A stretch of 64,000 bases of DNA, from NCBI RefSeq assembly GCF_030272615.1, contig NC_081414.1, positions 665,896,257 to 665,960,256 on the forward strand, given 5' to 3'. Numbering within the stretch: the first letter of the stretch is position 1; each line of letters starts with the position of its first letter. Positions 53,916-64,000 of the stretch are shown here, one piece after another. This DNA is from Cryptomeria japonica (Eukaryota > Streptophyta > Pinopsida > Cupressales > Cupressaceae). The translations under genes were made by a program, and so were the position numbers. The notes below the pieces were generated by a model. The model did not search any database. It was not told where the DNA came from and was given only the letters and a program-made list of their open reading frames with translations.

Positions 53916-56470
53916 TGTTGGCACTATGTTGTCATTGATGTCAACCAGTATAAGATGGCAACCGGTATGGGAGATTGATGGGCATTTTTTTCATTGATAC
54001 ATACCGTAAATGGTGTCATTGATGTCAACTAGCATAGCTGGTCACCGGTAAGGAAGAGAATGACATCAAGCATAATGGCCATTGGAGTCACCGGTACACA
54101 AGTTAGTGTTGACTTGTGTTGAAGATATAAGAATTGCAGACCTGTAAGTGACATGTTGGCAGTGCATTGTTGCCAACCAACAAGAGAGCAAGATGTTGGG
54201 TTGTTGATTGTGATGAAGAAGCGAAATGTTACAAAAATTACATCAACACCGGAGGTGAATTATGTGTAGGCAACCGGTATGTTGTGTGGATATAAAACAA
54301 CAAGAATCACACTAGTTAAAGATGCAGTCACCATATGAAGAGATGACTGACAGTGAATGTGCCCAACCAGATCATATGTGCCTATTTGAAGATATGCATT
54401 CTCAAACAGGGAAGCCACTTTGGTGCATTGCAAGATGCAGATGACAAGGATCCACTCCCATTGGTAAGTGAAGCTTATCTCCTATTATGCATGGAATGCA
54501 TCATAGTTCTCTGAGATAAGACAAAAGAGTTAAAGGCAGGTGATTGAAGGATCACACCGGATCAACCGGTGAAACACTAAGTTGCCTTTGGTGCATGAGA
54601 TCAGAGATATGCACCGGATCTGCAAGGGAAAACATGATGAGTTGCCGGTACAGAGAAAGAAGGATATGTTTATCACTTTGACAAACCAGTTGATAGCAGA
54701 ACCGTTCGAATGATGAAGAAGGCAAAGTTGATGTAGTTGTAGACAAGCAAAGCAACCAGATTGAAGAAGGAGAAAGGTGTTGCCACATATGTAGATAGAT
54801 GGAGATTGTTGAAGGTTGATGACATGGTGTCATCAAGGTGGTTACCGGTAAAGCTGACAAGGTGCAGAAGTGAAAGGCTCCCATCTATTGAAGATGTGCA
54901 TGAGGTAGGTTGGCAAGTGTGTTGACCAGTTTAGGTGTTCCACTAGAAGAGAAGCAAAGTGCAAGGGTGAAGACTGATCGATTAGGGTATAAACCGACAG
55001 GGTTTGTGAATCGGTAGATGAACCCAGTTGTGTGGTTGGTCAGTGATATTGTCTGGACCGACATGAAAGACTTAGCCAAGGTGGATGCCGATAAAGGGGC
55101 TATGTGGAGTTGAAGTGATATGCATGCACAGGTCGGTGTGGTGTGTTGGTGAGGTCGTTGGCGGTTGGTCCAACATTAAATGGTGATTGCAAATCTCGAG
55201 GAAGTACAAACTGATCTTGCAGATCAAAGTGGGTGAAGGAAACCACATCACGCACGTGATTGACCAGACACAAGGCCAAAAATCATGCTACAAATGGCTA
55301 AATATAGAAGACGTGAATCACAAGGTAAATAGTTGGGTGATGCTCATTGATTGAGTGTTGATCATCAATCAAGGACATGAGATCTGATCAGATATGATGT
55401 GCCATGATGATAAAAGATCGGATTGGATGTAGATTCAATGCATGGCGAAAACCCTAGCACGCAAATGTTTGAACTCACGTTTAGGCGGGAAAGTCTGGCT
55501 ATAAGAGTGCGAGCCAAAGATGTAGTTGGTGCTACTAAATGAGAGAGTGAGGGTAGTGAAGAGAGCCAATCAATCAAGAGCTCAATGACAAACAAAGAAG
55601 AGACTGAGTGTGTAAGAGAGAATCAGGTTGAAGAGTTCAACTGGCAAGGGTGAGGAAACAGATAGTCTGCCATTAAGTCTGACAGAGGAGTGCACTGGTG
55701 GTGAGTGAACCGGCCTAGAAGATAGCAGTGAAGATTGCAGTGAAGAACCGGTAAGATGAGAAGCGAGAGCAATCAAATAGAAGACAATTGACTGAGAGAA
55801 TAAGACCAGTGGTGGCTAGCAGTAGTGTGACAGAGAGAAAAGAGAACCGACAGAGAGCAGACCTGCAGAGAAGAAGAAGAGGTTGAACCGGTAAGGTTGC
55901 ACCAGAGAGTGAGTTGCATTAGGAGATAAGGTTGCAGCAAAGAAGGTGACTAGAGAACCGACAGAGAATTGGAGAGAGGAGAACTGGTGAAGAGACTTAC
56001 ATAAGTGTTACAAAGTTCTTTTGTAACAAGGCTATTACTTTTGTAATTGATTATGTTCATGATAGATCATTGAGTTGGAGCTCAGTGTAGGGGTTGGTGC
56101 TCCTTGGGTTGGTGCCCTAGAATCAGGGGTTGGTACTCCTTGGGTTGGTTCCCTAAAGCAGGAGTGGTGCTCCTTGCTAGGTTGGTGCCCTAAATTTTAT
56201 AACCGAGGTTTTCATTGTGAGGCTGGATTGGAGCAGTAGTCTCCAGTAGAACTTCTCACCGAGGTTTTTCCCATCTTAGGTTTTCCTCATACATCTGGTG
56301 TTATGAGATGTCCCTTTTATGTGTGGTTGCATTTGTGGTATCCTTCCATCTAATCGGTATGTCTGTTTTATGTTAGATCAGTTAACCGATATACACACAT
56401 AGGATAGAAAAGGGTTAAGTTTGGAAATCACTGATTCACCCCCCCTCTTAGTGGTATCTTGTGTTCAATA
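53916..56470 (+). mobile_element. Probable solo long LTR with many ACCGGT words
   Basis: Begins TGTTGGCACTATGTTGTCAT and ends in GATTCACCCCCCCTCTTAGTGG ... TTCAATA, which resembles the 3' end of long plant Copia LTRs. Across 2.5 kb the words ACCGGT, AACCGG and ACCGAC recur more than 20 times, odd for AT-rich DNA. The phrase GGTGTCATTGATGTCAACTA repeats near the start (53935, 54010), and TTGGTGCTCCTTGGGTTGGT repeats near 56090-56200. No internal region or second LTR is present. Open frames on the minus strand are short and without motifs. Confidence 0.5.
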
Positions 56471-57660
56471 TAACTCCAAGGTTCTAGTTATGCAATGGAT
56501 GTGACTCAGTTAGCCTGATGTGATATGTTGGTAATCCAAGGGGCCTTACGTTTGGATCGTTCTTTCATTTCTTTGTTATGATGTGGAACTTCATCATCAG
56601 ATATGGCAATTCTGCGATGCCTCTGCTTCGAATGAACTAAACTGGAACTAACTAAAAATAAAGGGGAAAGGGTTTAGAAAGATCTAAATCTACTCTTAAG
56701 GGCAGTTATATCAATAGATAATGCTTTAGTGGACAAATTCCAAATAAACCCAGCTTTGCTTCACAAAGTTTAACTACAACTCTGCAAGAATCGGTGCAAT
56801 CTTCTGAGGATGTTGAAGGATTTTCACATTGAGAAAGTGAATTTTAATACTCGACACAACGCAATCCAAATGATTTTTCACAATCAAACTTAGCATAAAT
56901 TTGGGGGTTCAGGCTAACTTTACACTGCACCTTACAATCAACAAGATGGAAAAGGTATGAACCATAGAAATTCATCAAACACCATTACATTCTCCATTAA
57001 AATCAAAGCAATTTATCTAACAATTGAGAAAATAAAAATCTACTCTAAGTGAGGAAGGTGAAACCATGCGAGTTTTGAAAAAATAACTTAAGTGGACACC
57101 ATTAGAGATCAATGTTTCACTATTATTATCTCAAAAACTTATCGCAACAATTTCATACAAATCTCCCTCCGCTTTACAAATGAGGGGACCACCCCTTTAT
57201 ATAGGCTTCATGCCTTGGCTAAATGCAAAACCCTAATTAGGGTTTCTCCCTTAAAGATTCCCCACACATGATGCAACAAGGTGGGAATCAACAATAAATG
57301 CCCATATACAATTAATTGCATCACAAATTTTACAATTAATTACATTACTGCCAAAAATGGCGTCCATTGTGCATTGAATGCATCATCATCCATCAAGCTC
57401 ACCTAATAAATCATAAATGCAATAAATATGCCTTCATGCAAAATCGCCCCATGATGCCATAAATGCACCATCATCTTTTGAACGTGATCATTGCATGGAA
57501 AAAGAATCTACCATAATGCCTTAAATGTGACGGCTACATGCAAAAAATGCTCCATTAATTCTTCATGCGTTGACCCGACTGCCACTTGGCAAGAAATCCC
57601 TGGAGAGAGAAAACTTTACCCGGGAAGAATTCTCTTGAAGTTTTGAATTTTCCTTGTTCC
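56471..57660 (+). other. No gene; LTR-like promoter region
   Basis: CACCCCTTTATATAGGCTTC at about 57190 looks like a TATA box with start region, followed by AAACCCTAATTAGGGTTTCTC. That layout suits an LTR or transposon promoter on the plus strand, but no LTR borders were found. Short CATCATMNATAAATGC phrases recur at 57370-57480. Confidence 0.35.
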
Positions 57661-58650
57661 GGGGAAGCTTTTCCATCAATTTTGCAAATCTTCTATTTTT
57701 TAAGGATTTTTCAAAATTAGGGTTCCGGGGTCCAAGAGGGAGAAAATTCTCTCATGAATCCAAATTTATCATCATTTTGAAATTCAGATGATTTTTGATG
57801 CCTGCAAATGGATTTTTCAAAAAAATTCTTGGGGGGAGATTTTCTTGTTTAGTTCTTCCTTGATTTCTTCCTTGCCTTAGAAATTTTATCTTCAATTCAT
57901 CCTTGGCTTTGATTTCTTCCTTGCTTGGAATTCCATCTTGAAGGAAGGAATTTCCAATACTTAGTCATTTTTTCACCTTTCCTGGAATTATGTCTTGAAG
58001 GAAGGAATTTCCAGCACTTAGTAAAATTTTCACTTTTCCTAAAATTTTGTCCTGAAGGAAGGAATTTCCAACACTTAGTCAATTTTTCACCTTTCCTGGA
58101 ATTCTCCTGAAGGGGGGAATTTCCAACACTTAGCCATATTTTCACCTTTTCCAAGAATTTTGTCATGAAGGAAGGAATTTCCAACACTTCGCCAATTTTT
58201 TGACCTTTTCCAAGAATTATGTCGTGAAGGAAGGAATTTCCAACACTTAGTCAATTTTTTCACTTTCCTGGAATTTCTTCTTCTTGGGCGTAATTCTTCC
58301 TTGAGGAAGGAATTTTTTGAATTTTGAACCTTCCTTCCTGAACCTTGATTTTTACTTCTTGCTTCCAACCTAGGGCAAATTTTGGAACTAGAGAAGAAAT
58401 TCTGGAAATTTTTTCCTTGAGGAAGAAATTTTTTGTGCTCTTTGAATTCATCACATCTGTAGGGAGCTTTTTGACCGATTTTCCACATCTCCTATTTTCT
58501 AGAAACTTTCGTAAAATTTAGGACCCGAGTTCAGGAGAGAGAATTATCTCACGAGTCCAAATCTGCAAAAAAATTCAAATTTTGGTGAGATTTGGTGTCT
58601 AAAAATAGATTTTTCAAAATTTTTATCGAGGGGAATTTTTTTGCTTTTTC
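57660..58650. repeat. Duplicated leader: AGCTTTTCCATC/AGCTTTTTGACC blocks
   Basis: 57660-57860 and 58461-58650 are diverged copies: GAAGCTTTTCCATC ... CTATTTTTTA ... AAAATTAGG ... GAGAAAATTCTCTCATGA ... ATTTTTCAAAAA, compared with GGAGCTTTTTGACC ... CTATTTTCTAGAA ... AAAATTTAGG ... GAGAATTATCTCACGAG ... ATTTTTCAAAAT. Each copy is followed by a different minisatellite, so the unit is leader plus array. Confidence 0.7.
57943..58282. repeat. 57 bp minisatellite, six copies
   Basis: Units start GGAAGGAATTTCCAACACTT at about 57943, 58000, 58057, 58112, 58170 and 58229 (55-59 bp each). Most are 57 bp, a multiple of three, and both strands keep an open frame over several units. On the minus strand this gives a 19-residue repeat with the core KCWKFLPSRHNSRKGEK. 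Confidence 0.92.
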
Positions 58651-58744
58651 ATTCCATTCCTGACCTCCAAATTCCCCTTTGCCTTGAAAAATTTCCACTT
58701 TTGGGCATTGAATTCACTTGGTGATGGATTTTACATCGTTTCAT

Positions 58745-59107
58745 GAATTCCATGGCACATGGATTTTGGTGCCTTTCTGACTCCTTGGGCGAAATTTTGC
58801 CTTGGTCTTGGATTTTACGTAATTTCATGAATTCCATGGCACATGGATCTTGGCCCCCTCCTAACTCATTGGGTGGAATTTTGACCTGGTCTTGGATTTT
58901 ATGTAATTTCATGAATTCCATGGCACATGGATTTTGGCGCCCTCCTGACTCCTTGGGCAGAATTTTGACCTGGTCTTGGATTTTACATAATTTAATGAAT
59001 TCCATGACACATGGATTTTAGCACCCTCCTGACTCATTGGGCGAAATTTTGACTTGGTCTTGGATTTTACGTAATTTCATGAATTCCATGGCACATGGAT
59101 TTTGAAG
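58745..59107. repeat. 84 bp minisatellite, 4.3 copies
   Basis: Units start GAATTCCATGGCACATGGAT at 58745, 58829, 58913, 58997 and (partial) 59081, exactly 84 bp apart. The unit is 28 codons long and open on both strands; on the minus strand each unit reads MEFMKLRKIQDQ followed by a KESGG-like linker and QNPCA. Spacing without any indel argues for recent or maintained copies. Confidence 0.95.
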
Positions 59108-59145
59108 TGATTTTCTGGACTTAAGTGATTTTCAAGCTTTCCATT

Positions 59146-60181
59146 CCTAGACTGATGATACAAGCCCACTGATTACTAAAATTTGACTGTCTAAAAAACT
59201 ATAAGATAGAGATCTGAAACCACACTCAAACATCTTGGCAATATATACATAAAATACACGGGGGCTTCATTGGCTAGGCAATATTATATCACGTCCATTT
59301 ATATTGGGGGGTTTAATATCCCAAAAATGAGGGTACAATATATTGCCTATTAGTGAAAATATGGGGGTTTTTAATCCAATCTCTAAAAAAATACAATATT
59401 TGGTGAAAATAAGGGGGCTTTTAATTCAAGCTATGTATTGGGAGGGGGTGATAAAAAATGAGTTTAGGGCAATATTTTTAAAAAATAGGGGGATTCTTTA
59501 GTATGTCATGAACACACATGATATAACCCAGTTTCACTAAGTGAGTTCCTCATGATAAAATATAACTGAAATTTGATTAAGTTTGAGAAATTATAAAATC
59601 TAGAGCTTGGGAAGAGAGGAGAGAGTGAGATAGAGAGAGGTGAAGGGAGGAGGAGAGAGATAGGAAAATAGATAGGCCTAGAGCTTAGGGGAGACAAAGA
59701 GTGTGAGATAGAGAGATAGCAAGTGAATGATGATACAAGTCCATTGATTACTGAAATTTGACTAAGTCTAAAAAATTATAAGATCCCCTAAAATCTAGAA
59801 TCTGCATTATGACTCCTAGAGATCTGAAACCACTCTCAAACATCTTGACAATATACACATAAAATATAACTTAAATATAACTGAAATTTGATTAAGTCTG
59901 AGAAATTATAAAATCTAGAGCTTGGAGAGAGAGCAGAGAGTGAGATAGAGAGAGGTGAAGGGAGGAGGAGAGAGATAGGAAAATAGCTAGTCCTAGAGCT
60001 TAGGGGAGACAAAGCGTGTGAGATAGAGAGATAGCAAGTGAATGATGATACAAGCCCACTGAAAAGTGAAATTTGACTAAGTCTAAAAAATTATAAGATC
60101 TCCTAAAGTCTAGAATCTACATTATGACTCCTAGAGATCTGAAACCACTCTCAAATATCCTGACAATATATACATAAAATA
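59146..60181. repeat. ~312 bp tandem repeat, two full copies and a partial
   Basis: Full units at 59557-59872 and 59873-60181 share ATATAACTGAAATTTGATTA, a GAGAGAGTGAGATAGAGAGA purine block, GATGATACAAG and CTAGAGATCTGAAACCACTC. A partial copy (GATGATACAAGCCCACTGAT ... GATCTGAAACCACACTC) lies at 59146-59255. A 300 bp stretch with ATATTRxxTGGGGGTTT phrases splits them. Confidence 0.92.
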
Positions 60182-60960
60182 TAATTGTTACCTATTTTCG
60201 CTAATAAGCTCAATTAGGTAGAGCTTTTATGTTTTAATGAGTAGAAAGATACATTTTATCTTTGTTATGTCACATTCATGTGCATAAATAAAGAACAAAA
60301 GATTACATTATCACATATGCAAATGCAAATGCATAAGAGAAAGTACACAAATTTTGAGGAAAAAGTAATCTTTATTGATAATTTGAATGGATAATGTCCC
60401 ACACAAGCCGTGAGAATGACTAAGTTGATCTAATTCAATAATAAGTCTAAACTATAAAATTAAAGATCAACTAAACGAATGGGAAAAACATATAAAAGGA
60501 TAGCATGTTCATCATTGCCTTAAGGGCTCGTGTAGGGTTGACTCTTCAGGTCCAGCTTGATCTTCAGTATCTTGAGTCTTTAGCTTGTTTGCTCCTGAGA
60601 TCCAAAACTTGCAGTTGATTGTAAATTTTGTTAGAGCTCAGGGCATGAAATCTAATTACACGCATCATCATCAGACATATAATTTACAATTATTATTAGA
60701 TTGAATCAACTTAGTGATCAAAAGAGAGATAAATGGAAAGCTGGTTGATCAAATCATCAGGAGAAATCATTGGATTCATTATTTTTACTAACTTGTTTGC
60801 TTCATGTGCAGATACAAGAAAAGTAATGTTGTTGTTCATCAGTTTCACATGAGTGGGGGAAAATGTGGCTCCCACAAGAGTTGAGCCCAGCTCGTTAAAA
60901 TGTTTTATGCAGTGTGAACATCATGAGATCAATATTGTGTTCAAGAAAACAACTTCATAA
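60182..60960. other. No recognisable gene
   Basis: AT-rich sequence without motifs. A short phrase GCTTGATCTTCAGTATCTTG near 60555 has no known meaning. Confidence 0.4.
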
Positions 60961-63240
60961 GAAGGAAATAATTGCATCATTATAACATATGCAAGCCTTT
61001 TGTATATTCAAAGTGAAAATAGTCATCTTTAGAAAGATAGTCATGATGCTTTTGAAGCAGTCATAATACAGTTCGTTCATCAAACGATGGACAAGGTCTT
61101 GGGGCTCTATGCCCAAAGAAGTAGTCCAGTCACTGTTTTGCAGATCTAGTGACAAGGAACGAGTATCAAATGAGTCAAGGGATCTTTCAAATAATGTCAA
61201 GAGGTTTGAGACACAATTAGATACACAAGAAACATATTTGTGATAGTAAGAAGCCATTCATTGTCAAGAAATAAACAATATGATTCAAAGACAACATATA
61301 TCTTTCAACACAAGGACAATGGCAATATCAAATTAGAACAACAAGATGATGACAAAGGGCAATCACATTCACAAAGACAATAGAGATAGAGATTTCAAAT
61401 GATATAATGCATTGTTAACAATCAATAGATGCATTCTTGAACTCACAAAGTGCAGCTTTGATGAGCAGATACAGTTTTGATGAAAAGATATACACCGTCC
61501 TATAGCAACACATTAGTACAATCACCTTTCGAGGAGGGCACTTCATAATAAAGACCAAATAGTTTTTGCAATCATTAATGAGGATACCTTCAAAGCTATC
61601 ATGAGAAATCATCTTACACTGTCAAAACACTGAGATTCGTTGTTATAGCAACCAATGAGGTCCTATGATAGGGTGTGAACAAAATAATTTTCTAGCAGTG
61701 GGGTTTGTATCAGTACTATTTATAAATTGTAGTCCTATAGGTTTTGGGACAATCATTGTGGATTAATATGGCACAAGGATATGAAGAGCAATTCATCTGC
61801 AAAGATAACTATCTCACACTAGCAAAGCTTGACAATACATTAATGGTGATAAGAACAGGGACAACCCTTTTGATAGTCTCAAACATGGTAGTAAAGACAT
61901 AAGGTCGTGCCTTATCATATTATAAGATATGGACAACATATAAAAACAAATAGATGCCCTTTGTGCTAAATTCTAATGAGTATTGTAGACATTAGAAGAT
62001 ATTATCACAATCATCAAATAAGATGCTACAACTATATTCTCAGAGAACGGGCAGACACAATGACTGTCCAAGTATAGAGATCAGAGTATACAACAACAAG
62101 GTCATATTGAGCAATGATCAAGGTAGAACAAGTTTGAAACACTATTTTCTCAGTCATCAAAAGTGCAATCCCTACATACCATATATGTGAGGTTTGTCAT
62201 TAACCAAAAGGTTTTGCAGATTCCTTTAAATGTATGGACAAAGATGCACAATATAGTAACCAACAATCAACAATGATGGTTAGAGAGGATGTAAGTGCGG
62301 TGATATAAAGTTATTTATAGCCCCATGGCCTAATGACAGAGATCTTGAACTCAGATCATAGGAGCTACAAGAAGATACCCAAATGAAGTTCTTATTTGCT
62401 ACAAGGCTTCAAAGGCAACATGTCAAAGATCATAGTTCAAGCATAAGAGAGTGGAGCCCAGGGTTATCAGTCATAGTCTCAGTATGAACCGCCCATAGTG
62501 AGCATACAATTCTAAGGAGTCAGGAATTTGGCATATGTGCAGTCAATGGAGGTTAAGATGAAGAATCACAAGATCATAAATTTTTGCAACTAATATCATG
62601 TCAAATCTGAAACGGTGTTTGGAGCAAATAGTAGCAGTCAATAAAGGGTTTAGAAGAAAAGGCAGAGTTCTACTAAAAAAGAAAGGCCCCATTCTCATGA
62701 CAGTTTTGCAAAATGACTAGCAAAAACATTGATATCAATGAATATAACTCAGAGAGAAATAAAATGCAGTCAAATCTGAGCGAAAAGCACAGTAAGAAGC
62801 TGCTAAATAAAGCATGAGATACAATAAAAAGAGCATCATAGAGCTTCATTCAGGAAGCAAGCAACACAAAAAATATTTGAAGGGCAAGAATACCCATTTG
62901 GAATCAAAATAACTCCAAAGGAAGGTAATCAATAGTCATCACAGGGGTTTGAAGAATGCTAGCAGCCAAAAGTCAGTACATGCACATAATATATGTCTTG
63001 AAAGGATCATTGTTGAATACTTAGCCAAGTATAACAATAAGCAGCCCAGACACAGTCAAGAGAAGTAATATCTTACTATCAAAAGCACAAGTATAATGTA
63101 GTCTCACAATGAAATTCACAACCCTAAAGTAGTGAGACTACATCAACAAGAACTATCATCACGCAGAGAATGCACAGAAACACCCATTACCAGAATACAG
63201 TCATAGCCATAGTGATTGGCTTTAATACTAAGCCATCATT
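60960..63240. repeat. CAGTC-rich non-coding tract 2
   Basis: Same look as 26.4-32.6 kb: CAGTCA, ATAGTCAT and TGCAGTCAA words in the same orientation (for example near 61060, 61125, 62470, 62540, 62640, 62770, 63055 and 63200), mixed with CAACAATG and CATAGTA phrases. The two tracts could belong to one repeat family, but I saw no long exact match. A 100-codon minus frame at 60955-61257 has no motif. Confidence 0.4.
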
Positions 63241-64000
63241 TACAAAAGAATAGAAGCAAAAATCCTTCATCAAAGAGCATATATGAAAGAACAGATGAGC
63301 TTACCACATGTTAACTTGTAGAAATCTTCATCATGTAGCAAGAGAACAACAACTTTGGAGAGATTTCGAGCTCAAACCCTAAAGGGTTTCATGGCAGCCA
63401 CCCACAAAAAACAATGAAGCAAATAAAGAAAAGGTCGAATCTTTGATCTTTTTGTTACTTTTGAGTCAAGGTTATGAAACCCTAAAAGAGCCCAATGGAA
63501 GTAAAAGGCTTTTTTGCCTTTATTTTATAAAATCTTTGTTTTACTCATTTAGGCCATGATATTTCCTCATTTATTTTTGCAATTCTTTTAAGTGTTTGAT
63601 AAACACTTATTATTTAGTCAAATAAACCTCCTTGGTATTTTTTAAAAGGGTGCTTTTATTTTTTCAATTGTAAATCTTCATTTAAGTGACAATATAAATC
63701 ACTTTAAATGAATGATCTCTTAAAAATGCAATAAAAGACGATGTCATACGTTGCTTTTTGAAAATCATGAGTCTCATAGGAGTTAAGTAAGCTTTGATGC
63801 TTGACTTGTATTTAGGGGATAAGTGAGGTGACTTGAAAACATGTGGAGTTAAAATAGGTGATTGGGACACCTAATTGGCAGTTCACCTTCAGTCAAAGAG
63901 TCCAAGTAGATGAAGTTTGAGTCAAGGAGGTTTTTGAGAAGCCTAACTCCTTGATTCTTTCAGTTACACCCCTTTCTTTGAGGGATTTTTAGTTGCATAC
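63241..64000. other. No gene proven; leader-like sequence on minus strand
   Basis: On the minus strand, GGCTGCCATGAAACCCTTTAGG, CTCTTGCTACATGATGAAG and a GTAAGCTC donor-like site (63300-63440) look like a transcribed leader with a 5' splice site. No coding exon can be attached. Confidence 0.3.

Noticed and set aside
55365-55776. Two minus-strand frames of 64-76 codons inside the solo-LTR candidate
   Set aside because: Short, Ser/Leu-rich and lacking motifs. They reflect purine-rich sense sequence in the LTR.
1-64000. CRISPR array, operon or phage-type systems
   Set aside because: The window is eukaryotic nuclear DNA. Tandem repeats found here lack regular unique spacers, and no prokaryotic gene cluster is present.

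Overview
The window looks like nuclear DNA from a large, repeat-rich, AT-rich seed-plant genome. Evidence: plant-type CACTA, Gypsy, Copia and DUF4283-type LINE elements, a spliced protein-kinase fragment, a plant BTB/POZ gene and a PPR relic. The loose packing and old, stop-ridden transposons fit a conifer-like genome, but that is an inference. There are no operons. The whole window is about two host loci set in layers of mobile elements.

Layout. 0.5-5.2 kb: decayed CACTA (En/Spm) transposase on the minus strand, with introns, stops and an acidic microsatellite-coded tail. 5.2-11 kb: no recognisable gene. 11.2-16.3 kb: an LTR-like fragment, a small Copia-type element with no coding region (methionyl-type primer site), a duplicated 190 bp segment and long dinucleotide arrays. 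16.35-24.1 kb: a two-LTR Gypsy-type element with gag, a zinc knuckle and a broken protease but no reverse transcriptase or integrase (TR-GAG-like). 24.3-25.5 kb: a related lone LTR. 25.5-26.03 kb: a CACTA-like end, a TAGTCATTGAT minisatellite and a bacterial/organelle-type tRNA-Val(UAC)-like cloverleaf. 26.4-32.6 kb: a long non-coding tract very rich in the word CAGTC. 32.76-33.04 kb: two spliced exons of an MHK/RCK-type protein kinase on the minus strand, too short to show as ORFs.

35.3 kb and 48.8 kb: two copies of one TA-flanked inverted-repeat MITE. 37.05-38.33 kb: an intact BTB/POZ gene (minus). 38.69-45.88 kb: an almost complete LINE (minus) with a 15 bp target duplication, inserted about 360 bp upstream of the BTB start codon. 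Its reading frames are broken mainly by six in-frame TAG codons. 45.9-50 kb: AT-rich spacer with inverted repeats and a PPR-gene relic. 49.9-52.7 kb: a decayed Copia element cut off in integrase, followed at once by a 5S-rRNA-like segment. 53.9-56.5 kb: a probable long solo LTR. 57.6-60.2 kb: stacked minisatellites (57 bp, 84 bp, about 312 bp units). 60.9-63.2 kb: a second CAGTC-rich tract.

Only the BTB/POZ gene looks complete and functional. The kinase exons are open and correctly spliced by sight, but the rest of that gene was not found. Everything else is transposon, relic or simple repeat.
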